A stretch of 64,000 nt of DNA from UBA6016 sp041915365 (GCA_041915365.1 JAYSBP010000001.1:248001-312000); one strand, 5' to 3'; counted from the first letter of the stretch, positions 17,669-27,188 are shown. Translations and numbers: made by a program. Notes: generated by a model not told the origin, from the sequence alone.

Positions 17669-18217
17669 CTATACCGTTAAAATAGAGTAAACTTCTGTTA
17701 TCTCTTCTAGCTTGCCTCTGCCGGGCAAAAATCCAAGTTCAACAACAAAGCATGCCTCAACGCATTTACCGCCGGCTTTGTTTATCAAATTTGCGGCAGC
17801 AACAGCAGTGCCACCAGTCGCTATAAGGTCATCAACAAGCAACACCCTAGCATCTTCGACCCCTCTAAAAGCATCTAGATGTATCTGTACTTCATCTGTG
17901 CCGTACTCAAGGGTATATTTCTCACTTACAACCGTACTAGGCAACTTACCTGGCTTTCTTATTGGCACAAAACCAAGACCGAGCGACATCGCCAAAGCGG
18001 AAGCAAATATAAAGCCTCTGCTTTCTATTCCGGCGATAAAGTCAAGATTGTAGTCTTTGTATCTTTCGTGAAAATGGGACATAAGCATTGAGTATGCTTC
18101 GTGGTTATTCAAGAGGGTGGTGATGTCTTTGAACATTATCCCAGGTTTTGGAAAATCGGGGATATCCCTGATTGAAGAGACAATGATGCTTTTTTCTAGC
18201 TCGCCGAGCGTTTTCAT
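17669..18217 (-). CDS. apt: Adenine phosphoribosyltransferase
   Basis: Apt salvages adenine to AMP using phosphoribosyl pyrophosphate. The 182 residues are of normal length. The type I phosphoribosyltransferase motif VLLVDDLIATGGTAVAAANL is clear near residue 124. GIESRGFIFASALA near residue 64 and IPDFPKPGIMFKDIT near residue 19 are characteristic of Apt. It is 17 bases downstream of a small coiled-coil gene in the long minus-strand run. Confidence 0.96.
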   Translation of the reverse strand: MKTLGELEKSIIVSSIRDIPDFPKPGIMFKDITTLLNNHEAYSMLMSHFHERYKDYNLDFIAGIESRGFIFASALAMSLGLGFVPIRKPGKLPSTVVSEKYTLEYGTDEVQIHLDAFRGVEDARVLLVDDLIATGGTAVAAANLINKAGGKCVEACFVVELGFLPGRGKLEEITEVYSILTV

Positions 18218-18234
18218 ATTGATACCTCGTTTGA

Positions 18235-18564
18235 TTAAATTAGCGCTTCTATCTTATTTTCAAGCTCTTTGATTCTACTTTTTAGTCTGTCGTTCTCAAG
18301 CCTGAACTGTCCGTTTCGCCCTTTGATAGCTTTGACATCATTTCTAAGCTTGTTCAGCTCTTCATTTAGTATGTCTATATCCCCGAGGCTTCTTTGGAGT
18401 TGAAGCTGATACTTTCGGATTAGATTTTCCGCTTCTTCAAGCGTTGTTTTTGTGGCTCCCGTAGAGTTTTTTTCCCTCTCCGATATATTTTTGTAGTAAT
18501 ACATCTTAAATGCCAAAAACCCGATAAGCAGTAAATTTGCGCTTAGAAGTAGCCAGTCAAACAT
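18235..18564 (-). CDS. Small membrane-anchored coiled-coil protein
   Basis: The 109-residue protein has one N-terminal hydrophobic helix (LLLSANLLLIGFLAFKMYYY, residues 5-24) and then an almost continuous coiled coil to the end (about residues 45-107). It has no recognised domain. A small membrane protein at this place between rpiB and apt is, from memory, also present in C. jejuni. Its role is unknown. Confidence 0.85.
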   Translation of the reverse strand: MFDWLLLSANLLLIGFLAFKMYYYKNISEREKNSTGATKTTLEEAENLIRKYQLQLQRSLGDIDILNEELNKLRNDVKAIKGRNGQFRLENDRLKSRIKELENKIEALI

Positions 18565-18580
18565 CTATACCCGCTTGTCT

Positions 18581-19000
18581 TTAAAATTTTGCGATTCGCT
18601 CGGCGTGTCTTCCGCCTTCAAACTCGCCGTTAAGCCAAGCGGCGACTATCGACTCGACAACGCCAAAACCGATAGCTCTCTCTCCCATACAAAGGACATT
18701 TGCATCATTATGCCCCCTTGCCGCAGCAGCTGTGTACGCATCGTGACAAAGAGCTGCCCTAATACCTTTGTGCCTGTTTGCTGCCATTGACATACCTATG
18801 CCGCTACCGCAGATAAGAACGCCCTTTGAGCCTTCATTTGACAGCACAGCCTCGCATAGCTTGTTCGCATAATCAGGATAATCTACTCTCTCTTCCGTGC
18901 AACCAAGGTCAACAACCTCTATCCCTTTGTCTTCAAGTAGTTGCTTTGTGTACGCTCTCAAAATTTTCCCCGCATGGTCGCTAGCTATAAAATACTTCAA
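18581..19000 (-). CDS. rpiB: Ribose-5-phosphate isomerase B
   Basis: RpiB interconverts ribulose 5-phosphate and ribose 5-phosphate in the pentose phosphate pathway. The 139-residue product begins MKYFIASDHAGKILRAY, has DYPDYA, and GVLICGSGIGMSMAANRHKG around residues 80-99, which includes the active-site cysteine and anion-binding loop of RpiB. ATG at 19000 is 64 bases downstream of the pbp1A stop. Confidence 0.95.
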   Translation of the reverse strand: MKYFIASDHAGKILRAYTKQLLEDKGIEVVDLGCTEERVDYPDYANKLCEAVLSNEGSKGVLICGSGIGMSMAANRHKGIRAALCHDAYTAAAARGHNDANVLCMGERAIGFGVVESIVAAWLNGEFEGGRHAERIAKF

Positions 19001-19063
19001 AGTTTCCTCTTTTTTTGTGCTATTTTCGTCTGATTTTAACCAAAAATGGTTTTAACAAAGCGG

Positions 19064-20932
19064 CTATCTCGTTGCGTTTGCATCGGTAGCATTTTCATCC
19101 AAAACTTCCGTAACCGCCCCAGGTCTGAAGAAGTCCCTTTTTGATTCAGGTCTACGCAAAAGCACGGCTTCGTTATATTTTGCAAACACGGGAGCGGAAA
19201 CCACCCCGCCAGTCATCTTGCCTGGAAGCGGCCTATTGTCGTCGTTGCCAAACCACACCAAAGTCTGAACGGAAGGGGTAAATCCGCAAAACCAAGCGTC
19301 ACGGTAGTCATTGGTAGTTCCTGTTTTTCCAGCCACTTCGGTACCAGGGGTTACAGCTCTCGTTCCCGTACCTCTTGCTACGCCGTCTTTCATCATATCT
19401 ATAACCTGATATACGTGGTCAGGAGATGCGATTGATTCTTTTTTGGATTCAAACATAACCGTCTGGCCGTTTCTTGTTTTTATACTTTTGACAAGTCTTT
19501 GAGATACCTTTGTCCCATAGTTTGAGAGAATGGTGTAGGTCTCGCTAAACTCAAACGGCGAAATGGTGTAGCTTCCAAGGGCCACCGACAAATCGGCTTT
19601 TACGCCGCCAAAACCAAATCTTATAAGCTCTTTTTTGACGCTTTCCATTCCGACTTTTTCAACCAAGTCTATAGTGGCTAGATTTTTTGAGTGGACAAGT
19701 GCCTCCCTCATAGTTATCTCGCCCTCATTTTTGTGGTCGTAGTTTTGAGGACTCCACACCTTGCCGCCGAAAGTATATGTTTTTGGCGTATCAGACAATA
19801 AACTATCAGGCATAAAACTACCGCTCTCTATACCTACCAAATAAATAAACGGCTTAAAACTAGAGCCAGCCTGTCTTTTTGCCTGCATAACCCTATTAAA
19901 CGGACTCTTATAAAAATCAACCCCGCCGGACAAAGCCAATACGTCTCCCGTTGACTGCTCTACCGATATTAACGCACAGTTAAAAGAGGACATATTTGTT
20001 TTTGAACCGTACGCTTTTATCTGCTCATCATATTGGGCTCTAAGGGCGGCGTCTGCGGCCTCCTGAAGCGCCAAGTCTATAGTCAAGTCTATCCTATATC
20101 CACCGTTTTTTATATCCGGATATTGCGCCGACAGCATTTTTATTGCGGCATCAACTGCGTATGGAGCTTTGTTGTAGTTTATCGGCTCGTCATACACCTT
20201 TGGCTGTTCGGCTATCGCCGCCTGATAGGTGGCATCGTCTATCCAACCAAGATAGCGCATTCTGTTTATTACCGTATTTGAGCGTTGATTTGAACCTTCA
20301 AAGTTTTTAACCGGGTCAAAAAAACTAGGAGCCTTTGGAAGCCCGACAAGTATGGCTGCTTCTTTTAGGGTCAGCTCGTTTAGATTTTTTCTAAAGTATC
20401 CCCATGCGGCTGTTTTTACGCCATAATATCCGTGTCCAAAATAAATTTGGTTAAAGTATCTCTCAAGTATCTGCTGTTTTGTTAGCTTCTCTTCTATCTT
20501 AAAGGCTATAAAAGCCTCTTTTATCTTCCTGCTAACCGTTTTTTCACTGCTCAAAAGAGTTGTTTTGATCAGCTGTTGCGTTAGCGTACTAGCGCCCTCT
20601 ACTGCTTTTCCGGCTATGATGTCTTTTACTATCGCTCTTAGTATCGCCTCAAAGCTTATCCCTTTGTGTTCAAAAAAGGCCGTATCTTCCGTCGCTATAA
20701 GTGCCTCTATTAGAAGATTTGGCATCTCTTCGTATGTAGCATAAACCCTGTTTTCCGTATCAAAAACATTGGCGATCAGCTTTCCGTGCGCATCAAACAC
20801 TTGCGTTGTTAAAGGTGGGTTATAGTTTATTAGCTTGTCCAAATCATAATTAAACGAACGGTAAAAATATATAATTAAAAAAGTAAGCAGCGTTGTTGCC
20901 AAAATGGCTATTGCCGCAATGTATCTCATCAT
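19064..20932 (-). CDS. Penicillin-binding protein 1A, bifunctional peptidoglycan synthase
   Basis: This inner-membrane enzyme polymerises and cross-links peptidoglycan. The 622-residue protein has a signal anchor (residues 4-25), a glycosyltransferase-51 domain with ATEDTAFFEHKGIS near residue 80 and EGASTLTQQLIKTTLL near residue 116, and a transpeptidase domain with the active serine in AGSSFKPF, the SKN motif in VHSKNLAT and the KTGTTN motif. The start overlaps the ABC ATPase by four bases. Order alaS, maf, pbpA is as in C. jejuni, with extra genes between. Confidence 0.95.
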   Translation of the reverse strand: MMRYIAAIAILATTLLTFLIIYFYRSFNYDLDKLINYNPPLTTQVFDAHGKLIANVFDTENRVYATYEEMPNLLIEALIATEDTAFFEHKGISFEAILRAIVKDIIAGKAVEGASTLTQQLIKTTLLSSEKTVSRKIKEAFIAFKIEEKLTKQQILERYFNQIYFGHGYYGVKTAAWGYFRKNLNELTLKEAAILVGLPKAPSFFDPVKNFEGSNQRSNTVINRMRYLGWIDDATYQAAIAEQPKVYDEPINYNKAPYAVDAAIKMLSAQYPDIKNGGYRIDLTIDLALQEAADAALRAQYDEQIKAYGSKTNMSSFNCALISVEQSTGDVLALSGGVDFYKSPFNRVMQAKRQAGSSFKPFIYLVGIESGSFMPDSLLSDTPKTYTFGGKVWSPQNYDHKNEGEITMREALVHSKNLATIDLVEKVGMESVKKELIRFGFGGVKADLSVALGSYTISPFEFSETYTILSNYGTKVSQRLVKSIKTRNGQTVMFESKKESIASPDHVYQVIDMMKDGVARGTGTRAVTPGTEVAGKTGTTNDYRDAWFCGFTPSVQTLVWFGNDDNRPLPGKMTGGVVSAPVFAKYNEAVLLRRPESKRDFFRPGAVTEVLDENATDANATR

Positions 20933-21624
20933 TTTCTAAATTCCCTACCTTTAAAATCCGCACTCATTAGTCGCTTCGTATATTCATTTTTCGGGGTCGC
21001 AAATAATCTGTCCGCTTCTGAAAATTCAGCTTCCTGCCCATCTTTGATAACCATGATATATTCGCAAAGTTCTTTTGCAAGCCAAAGCTCATGCGTCACA
21101 AAAATCAGATAAAACCCAAGCTTCTCTCTTAGCTCTTTAACCAAAGAGACTATCTCGTTTTTTGTATCCGCATCAAGCGCCGTTGTCGGCTCATCCATCA
21201 GCAAAAGCTTTGGATTTTGCGCAAGCGAAAGAGCAATTATAACCCTTTGTAGCTGACCGCCGCTAAGCTCAGATGGAAACCTATTCATAATCTCTTTATC
21301 TAGCCCAGTCTGCACAAGCAGCTCCTCACCTCTGGCCTTATCGACACCCCAAAACTGCTTTTTTATCTTACTCATCGGCGACAAAGCGGTAAATGGGTTT
21401 TGTGGCACAAATGCGATACTCTCTCCTCTTTTTAGCTCCGTTTCAGAAGAAAAACTAATCTCTTTTTTTAGCTCTTTTGGAAGCACATCCATTATCGCTT
21501 TGAGCGTCAACGATTTGCCGCTACCACTCTCGCCTACTATCGCAAGCGAACTCTTGAGCTGAAATGATATATCAACCAGTTGTTTTTCACCGCAACTGAT
21601 AGCAATTTTGTCAAAAGTTATCAA
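20929..21624 (-). CDS. ABC transporter ATPase, peptide/nickel type, without partner permease nearby
   Basis: The 231-residue ATPase has Walker A GESGSGKS near residue 33, the signature SGGQLQRV near 120, Walker B LLLMDEPTTALD near 139-150 and the switch His in FVTHEL. It most resembles DppD/OppD/NikD subunits but is shorter, lacking their extra C-terminal segment. No permease or binding protein is adjacent, so substrate is unknown. It overlaps bioF-like and pbp1A genes by four bases on each side. Confidence 0.88.
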   Translation of the reverse strand: MITFDKIAISCGEKQLVDISFQLKSSLAIVGESGSGKSLTLKAIMDVLPKELKKEISFSSETELKRGESIAFVPQNPFTALSPMSKIKKQFWGVDKARGEELLVQTGLDKEIMNRFPSELSGGQLQRVIIALSLAQNPKLLLMDEPTTALDADTKNEIVSLVKELREKLGFYLIFVTHELWLAKELCEYIMVIKDGQEAEFSEADRLFATPKNEYTKRLMSADFKGREFRK

Positions 21625-22709
21625 GCATTAGCCTTTATAAATTTCAAAGTCGACAGCAGGTCTTTATCTTTTTCGCCAAGTCTAGCAATCAGTCTTATGG
21701 ATGGTATTTTGACGGTCGGAGGCCTGATAAAACCGACTATTACACCTTTTTTGGCGAGCTCTTCGTGTATCTTCTCTCCGTTTTGCGTCTCTATCATTAT
21801 TATAGGAGTTAAAAACTTTTTGCCAAAAATATCTCCACACAAAGACAATCTCTTGTCGAGCCTGGCACGAAGCGATTTATGTGATTTTGCTATTTTTTTA
21901 ATTCTCTCATTGGCAAGTTGGGCATCTATTGGAGACAAAGCCGTAGAGTATATGACTGGCTTTGCCCTATTTACCAAAAAATCAACCATCTCTTTTTTGG
22001 CCAATATATAAGCTCCATAGCTCCCTATCGCCTTTGACAAAGTCCCCATCTTAATATGCTTTGGCTTTGGCGATATGCCATAATAATCATATATCCCACC
22101 TAGATGAGAGCCTATGACGCCGTGCCCGTGCGCCTCGTCTATTATCAGATATGCATCATATTTGTCTGCCAAATCCATAATATCAATCGGCAAAATATCA
22201 CCTATCATAGAATAAACCGACTCCACAAAGACAAACACCCTGCCTGATTTAATATTTTTTAGTTTCTCTTCTAAATCTTTTGGGTCGTTGTGCGCAAATA
22301 GCTCATATTTTGCTTTTGATAAAGAGAGCGCCGCTATCCCACTGGCGTGATACTCCTCATCCATCAAAATAAAATCATTATGCCCCGCAAGCGCAGAGAC
22401 AAGAGAAGTATTGGCCAAAAAGCCGCTACCTACAATAAGGGCCTCTTCAAAGCCGTACATTTTTTTAAGAGTCTTTTCTAATTTTTTGTGGGAGTCTTGA
22501 TAACCATATACAAGCTGTGAAGCTGATGGGGCAAATGCTTTATCTTTTGTGATTTTAGCTACTGCTGCTTCGAAACTTTTTGAGTCTTTTTTAAATCCTA
22601 GGTAGTCATTTGAGGCAAAATCGATACTATTTTTTGGCAAAAACCTCCTGCTTCTTAGTCTACCTTTTTTTGCCAGTACGTCGAGCGATTTTTGAAATTC
22701 ATTCATCAC
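21621..22709 (-). CDS. bioF: Alpha-oxoamine synthase family aminotransferase, probably 8-amino-7-oxononanoate synthase
   Basis: BioF condenses pimeloyl-thioester with alanine to make KAPA in biotin synthesis. The 362-residue PLP enzyme has FASNDYLGF near residue 31, LMDEEYHASG near 115, IIDEAHGHGV near 180 and the PLP lysine in MGTLSKAIGSYGAY near 215. The bioB and bioA genes elsewhere in the window support BioF over 2-amino-3-ketobutyrate CoA ligase, but the family distinction is not certain from motifs. It overlaps its neighbours by four bases each. Confidence 0.85.
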   Translation of the reverse strand: MMNEFQKSLDVLAKKGRLRSRRFLPKNSIDFASNDYLGFKKDSKSFEAAVAKITKDKAFAPSASQLVYGYQDSHKKLEKTLKKMYGFEEALIVGSGFLANTSLVSALAGHNDFILMDEEYHASGIAALSLSKAKYELFAHNDPKDLEEKLKNIKSGRVFVFVESVYSMIGDILPIDIMDLADKYDAYLIIDEAHGHGVIGSHLGGIYDYYGISPKPKHIKMGTLSKAIGSYGAYILAKKEMVDFLVNRAKPVIYSTALSPIDAQLANERIKKIAKSHKSLRARLDKRLSLCGDIFGKKFLTPIIMIETQNGEKIHEELAKKGVIVGFIRPPTVKIPSIRLIARLGEKDKDLLSTLKFIKANA

Positions 22710-23248
22710 AGAAACGGCAGTAGCTTTTCAATAGTCAGCCCCATTGCACAAGACTCCAATCCGACTTGTTTTTTGATGTAGTGTTTGCAAAATCCCTCGA
22801 CCATGCATCCACCAGCTTTGCCGACCCATTCATTTGAAGCTAAATATTTATCCAGAGCCACCACATCGAACTCTTCAAAAAAATACTCGGTAACCGATAG
22901 GTCGATAAAAGTAAAGAGTGCTGAAGCATAAGCGATACAAGTCACTATTCCAACAGAGTTTCCGCTTTGTCTCAGCAGTATCTCTCTTGCGTCATCTATA
23001 TTTTTTGGTTTTCGCAGTATTGCGCCATCTGCCGTCACTACGGTATCGGCGCACAAAATAGGCGTATTCACGCCATACTCTTTTTTTGTCGACTCCAGTT
23101 TGCCAATCGTAGCCTTATAGACAAATTCTCTTGGTGTGTCGGCCTCTACCCTCTCCTCGTCAAAACCGCAACCTATCTGCGAAAACTCAATATTGAAACT
23201 TTGAAGAATTTTTGCCCTTGTGGGCGAGGAAGATGCCAAAAAAAGCAC
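22706..23248 (-). CDS. maf: Maf-type nucleoside triphosphate pyrophosphatase
   Basis: This house-cleaning enzyme hydrolyses non-canonical NTPs (dTTP/UTP or m7GTP types) and is unrelated to the flagellar Maf at 4.5 kb. The 180-residue protein starts MLFLASSSPTRAKIL with the substrate-binding SSSPTR motif, then FDEE, and LCADTVV near residue 65. Length is normal. The alaS-maf-pbp order is conserved in C. jejuni as I recall it. The ATG is one base after the stop of the upstream membrane protein gene. Confidence 0.93.
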   Translation of the reverse strand: MLFLASSSPTRAKILQSFNIEFSQIGCGFDEERVEADTPREFVYKATIGKLESTKKEYGVNTPILCADTVVTADGAILRKPKNIDDAREILLRQSGNSVGIVTCIAYASALFTFIDLSVTEYFFEEFDVVALDKYLASNEWVGKAGGCMVEGFCKHYIKKQVGLESCAMGLTIEKLLPFL

Positions 23249-23249
23249 C

Positions 23250-23732
23250 CTAGTAACCTCTCAAAACAACGCCCAGCATAATGGCTATTAGCCCCAAAAA
23301 TATATTCGTAGGTATAAGTATCTTAGCAAGAGGGGCTAGATATTTTGCCGCAACATCAAGCTCACCTTCATTGAAATATTTTTTGGCTTTAACAAAACGG
23401 TAATAAATAACTCCATAAATAATAGCCATAACGGTCCATATTTGAGTCTTCACGTGAACTAGCACGTACAAATCTGGGACGGCCTTGAAGCCCAGAGAGA
23501 GCATCATAACGATTCCAGTAAGCCCCAAAAATACAATCGATGGAGAGACCATTAGAAAAAATCTATTCAAAACACCTATGACAAACTCTAGTCTCTGTGC
23601 TTTTTCATCTATTATCGGAAGTGATGGATGCACGGCCAATCGAATGGCTATCATCCCACCGACCCAAATCACTGCGGCAAACACATGCACAAAAACTATT
23701 ATTCTTGCATATTCGGCGAAAAAAGCGCTCAT
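23250..23732 (-). CDS. Four-helix integral membrane protein, CopD/DUF2269-like
   Basis: The 160-residue protein has four hydrophobic helices (about residues 9-30, 52-80, 93-110 and 135-155). An N-terminal FVHVFAAVIWVGGMIA motif and a central LVHVKTQIW carry histidines that could bind haem or copper, as in CopD-like membrane proteins. No catalytic role can be assigned. It is four bases downstream of alaS and one base before maf. Confidence 0.82.
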   Translation of the reverse strand: MSAFFAEYARIIVFVHVFAAVIWVGGMIAIRLAVHPSLPIIDEKAQRLEFVIGVLNRFFLMVSPSIVFLGLTGIVMMLSLGFKAVPDLYVLVHVKTQIWTVMAIIYGVIYYRFVKAKKYFNEGELDVAAKYLAPLAKILIPTNIFLGLIAIMLGVVLRGY

Positions 23733-23736
23733 ATAT

Positions 23737-26283
23737 CTATGCTCCCAGTTTTGATTTCACAAATTCCAATGCCGCCGTTTTTAGCTCATCTTTTTTGCTG
23801 ACATCTTTTGCACTTCCGCTTGCAAAGTCTGGCCTGCCACCGCCTTTGCCATCAGCTGCCGCAAGAGCGGTTTTGAGCCATTCTCCTGCATTCACTTCCA
23901 CACCTTTTGTGCCGCAAACGGCCGATATTTTGTCATCGCCAACTTCGAGCAACATTATTGCCGCTTTGTTGTATTTGTTTTTCAACTCATCTACAAGCGC
24001 TTTAGCATCCACGCCGTCTACAAAATCGCATACCACTTTTGCGCCGTTCATATCAAGTGTTTCAAGCTCTGTTTTAGTGCCGCTTTGAGCTTTGGCTAGT
24101 TTTTCTTTTAGTTCTTTTATTTCGGCTCTCAGTCTTGTGACTCCGGCTTTTAGGTCTTTATTTTTTAGCTCACTCTCAAGCTCCTCAACCGCAGCCCTGA
24201 AGCCTTTTGCGTATTCGACTGCAGCCAGACCAGCCACGCCCTCTATACGTCTCACACCAGCAGATACGCCGCTCTCTTTTACTATATAAAAGCTGCCTAT
24301 CTCGCCCGTAGAGCATGTATGTGTACCGCCACAAAGCTCCACAGAGGCATCACCAAAGCTCACAACTCTTACGCTGTCACCGTATTTTTCGCCAAATAAC
24401 GCCATCGCACCACTGTTTTTGGCATCTTCCACGGCCATAACTTCTGTTTTACCGCCAATATTTCTAGCTATTAAGGCGTTTACCTTTGTCTCAACTTCTG
24501 CTATTTGTTCGTCACTCATCGCTTTTGGAGCCGTAAAGTCAAATCTAAGACGCTTATCATCCACATCGCTACCGGCTTGCGTAACAGTATTTCCAAGCAC
24601 TTCCCTTAAAACCGCATGAAGTAAGTGCGTGCAAGAGTGATGTTTTGCACTCTCGGCTCTAGCATTTGATACTACTGCTCTTACAGTATCGCCCACGGAT
24701 ATTTTGCCGCTCACGTCTACCTTTGAGAGATTTAGTTCAAAAAACTTTCTAGTGTCAAGAACGACTCCTTTTCCGGCCAACTCTCCCGTGTCACCCGCCT
24801 GACCACCGCTTGCAGCGTAAAAAGGCGTAGTATCTAGCATCACCCAGCCATTGCCAGTTAGCTCTTTTGTGGCTTTAAAGTCTGCATCTAGTAGCGCAAG
24901 CACTTTTGCATCGGCTTCAAGTCTGTCATATCCTATAAACTCATTTTTGCCGAATTTCTCAAGAAGTTCTTTAAAATCACCCTCGTTTGCGGCGTCCCCG
25001 CTACCTTTCCAAGCCGCTTTAGCCCTCTCTCTTTGCTCTTTCATCTTCGCATCAAAGCCGTCATTGTCGAGAGCCACATTTTTTTCTCTTAGCATATCCT
25101 CCGTGAGGTCAAGAGGAAAACCGAATGTGTCATACAGCTTGAACGCCGTTTCACCGCTAAATATTTTTGGGTTCATCGCCATCTCTTTTTCAAATAGCTC
25201 CATTCCCGCAAATATCGTAGAGAAAAATCTCTCTTCTTCGGCCTTGATACTCTCTTTGACATACTCGGCTTTTTCCGCTAGATACGGATATCCGTGACCC
25301 ATTAAGGAGACAAGAGCATCATAAAGCGCATACAAAAACGGCTCTTTAAATCCTAGTTTGTATCCGTGTCTTACCGCTCTTCTAAGTATCCTTCGTAAGA
25401 CATACCCACGACCTTCTTTGTCAAATGTCACGCCCTGCGCTACAAGGAAGCTAACAGCCCTTAGGTGGTCTGCGATTACACGGTAGCTGGCACCAGATAC
25501 GTACTCATATTTTTTGCCGACTTTTGCTTCAATCGCATCGATTAGTGGCATAAATAGTGAACTGTCGTAGTTTGAAAATCTGCCCTCTTTGATAGCCGTG
25601 ATTCTCTCCAGTCCCATACCGGTGTCAATCGAAGGTTTCGGCAAAGGCACCATAGACCCGTCTTCAAATCTTTGGTATTGCATAAATACAAGATTCCAAA
25701 TCTCTAAAAATCTATCGCCGTCGCCACCGAAATAATCCTCGGAGGTATTAAATCTCTCCGCTCCTTGGTCTACATATATCTCAGAACACGGTCCGCAGGG
25801 GCCGGTATCCCCCATCTGCCAAAAGTTATCTTTGTCGCCCATTCTGACTATTCTGTCTTTTGCGATGTACTTTTCCCAAATCTTAGCTGCTTCATCATCG
25901 CTGTCATGCACGGAAATCCATAGCTTGTCCTTTGGCAAGTCCATCTCGCCAGTCACAAACTCCCAAGCGTATTTAATGGCATCTTCTTTAAAATAATCGC
26001 CAAAAGAGAAATTGCCTAGCATCTCAAAAAATGTATGATGTCTAGCAGTAAAGCCCACATTTTCAAGGTCGTTATGCTTGCCACCCGCTCTAATGCAAGT
26101 CTGACTGCTAGTTGCTCTAGGGGGATTTGGCACGGGTACTTCGCCTGTAAATATACTCTTAAACTGCACCATTCCGGCATTGGTAAAAAGCAGGCTTGCA
26201 TCGTCCGGAACTAGCGGGGAGCTATCTACAACGCTATGTCCTTTTGACGCAAAATAATCCAAAAATGATTTTCTAATGTCCAT
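23737..26283 (-). CDS. alaS: Alanyl-tRNA synthetase
   Basis: AlaRS charges tRNA-Ala and edits mischarged Ser and Gly. The 848 residues carry the class II aminoacylation domain at the N-terminus (MDIRKSFLDYFASKGHSVV, TSSQTCIRAGGKHNDLENVG), the editing domain with AKHHSCTHLLHAVLR and CGGTHTCSTGEIG as zinc-site residues, and the C-terminal C-Ala region. Length is typical. A -10 box lies about 45 bases upstream, so alaS probably opens the long minus-strand run that ends with mscS. Confidence 0.98.
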   Translation of the reverse strand: MDIRKSFLDYFASKGHSVVDSSPLVPDDASLLFTNAGMVQFKSIFTGEVPVPNPPRATSSQTCIRAGGKHNDLENVGFTARHHTFFEMLGNFSFGDYFKEDAIKYAWEFVTGEMDLPKDKLWISVHDSDDEAAKIWEKYIAKDRIVRMGDKDNFWQMGDTGPCGPCSEIYVDQGAERFNTSEDYFGGDGDRFLEIWNLVFMQYQRFEDGSMVPLPKPSIDTGMGLERITAIKEGRFSNYDSSLFMPLIDAIEAKVGKKYEYVSGASYRVIADHLRAVSFLVAQGVTFDKEGRGYVLRRILRRAVRHGYKLGFKEPFLYALYDALVSLMGHGYPYLAEKAEYVKESIKAEEERFFSTIFAGMELFEKEMAMNPKIFSGETAFKLYDTFGFPLDLTEDMLREKNVALDNDGFDAKMKEQRERAKAAWKGSGDAANEGDFKELLEKFGKNEFIGYDRLEADAKVLALLDADFKATKELTGNGWVMLDTTPFYAASGGQAGDTGELAGKGVVLDTRKFFELNLSKVDVSGKISVGDTVRAVVSNARAESAKHHSCTHLLHAVLREVLGNTVTQAGSDVDDKRLRFDFTAPKAMSDEQIAEVETKVNALIARNIGGKTEVMAVEDAKNSGAMALFGEKYGDSVRVVSFGDASVELCGGTHTCSTGEIGSFYIVKESGVSAGVRRIEGVAGLAAVEYAKGFRAAVEELESELKNKDLKAGVTRLRAEIKELKEKLAKAQSGTKTELETLDMNGAKVVCDFVDGVDAKALVDELKNKYNKAAIMLLEVGDDKISAVCGTKGVEVNAGEWLKTALAAADGKGGGRPDFASGSAKDVSKKDELKTAALEFVKSKLGA

Positions 26284-26328
26284 TAACGACTCTTTAATAT
26301 TTAAAAATTATGTGTAAAAAATGCGTGG

Positions 26329-26334
26329 ATTATA
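26329..26334 (-). promoter_or_regulatory. Probable -10 box for alaS
   Basis: TATAAT on the minus strand lies in the 56-base gap between argB and alaS, about 45 bases before the alaS ATG. It suggests alaS is not simply read through from argB. Confidence 0.5.
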
Positions 26335-26339
26335 CCAAA

Positions 26340-27188
26340 CTAGAGTGAAATTTCCGTGCCTATTCCATCTACAGTAAACAGCTCAAGCAATATTGAGTGT
26401 TCAACCCTGCCGTCTATTATGTGTGCTTTCTCCACGCCACCGTCTACTGCTTTCAGGCAAGCTTCTACTTTTGGAATCATTCCGCCCGCTATCGTGCCAT
26501 CTTTTATTAGATTATCTATTTTGCTCTTGTTCAAACTTGCTAGTAAGTTTTTTTCTTTGTTAAGAACCCCAGCCGTATCTGTCATAAATATCACTTTTTT
26601 TGCCTTTACTGCCACAGCAACAGCTGAAGCTAGCGTATCCGCATTGATGTTGTAGCCAGGATGCCCGAGGCTTTCGCCCTCAGCAATGGAGGCTATGACC
26701 GGAACAAACTTCTCATCAAGCACTTGCTCAACTATCGACGGGTCCACGTCCGTAACTTCTCCAGTTAGCCCCATGCCTTCAGCCAAAGGCTTTGCTCTAA
26801 AAAAAGATGAGCTTTTGCCGTTTAGTCCTATGGCTTTTGCACCATGCCCGCAAAGGAGAGAAACTATTTCATTATTAATAGAACCCCAGAGCACCATTTC
26901 CACAATCTCCATCGTTGCTTCATCGGTTACACGAATGCCGTCTATAAATTTTGGCTCGATATTTAGCTTCTCAAGCATTCTATTGATGTCTTTGCCGCCG
27001 CCGTGAACTATGATGGGCTTCACCCCGACAAGCGTTAGAAGCAGTATATCTCTAGCAAAAGATGTTTTTAGCTCATCAGATATTTGCGCCGCACCACCGT
27101 ATTTTATAACCATCGTTTGACCGCTAAACTCTTTTATATAAGGTAGCGCATTTAAGAGTGTTTTGGCCGTTTCAACTTTTTTGTGCAT
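26340..27188 (-). CDS. argB: Acetylglutamate kinase
   Basis: ArgB phosphorylates N-acetylglutamate in arginine synthesis. The 282-residue protein has MVIKYGGAAQ near residue 26, IVHGGGKDINRML near residue 59 and NINADTLASAVAVA near residue 178, all family motifs. ATG is at 27188. No other arginine gene is beside it. It diverges from the chemoreceptor pair to its right. Confidence 0.96.
   Translation of the reverse strand: MHKKVETAKTLLNALPYIKEFSGQTMVIKYGGAAQISDELKTSFARDILLLTLVGVKPIIVHGGGKDINRMLEKLNIEPKFIDGIRVTDEATMEIVEMVLWGSINNEIVSLLCGHGAKAIGLNGKSSSFFRAKPLAEGMGLTGEVTDVDPSIVEQVLDEKFVPVIASIAEGESLGHPGYNINADTLASAVAVAVKAKKVIFMTDTAGVLNKEKNLLASLNKSKIDNLIKDGTIAGGMIPKVEACLKAVDGGVEKAHIIDGRVEHSILLELFTVDGIGTEISL

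Noticed and set aside
20929..21624. The ABC ATPase as part of a complete uptake operon
   Set aside because: Neighbouring genes on both sides encode a PLP enzyme and a penicillin-binding protein; no permease or binding protein is nearby.
24851..25297. 148-residue open frame opposite alaS
   Set aside because: Ser-rich shadow of alanyl-tRNA synthetase coding sequence.
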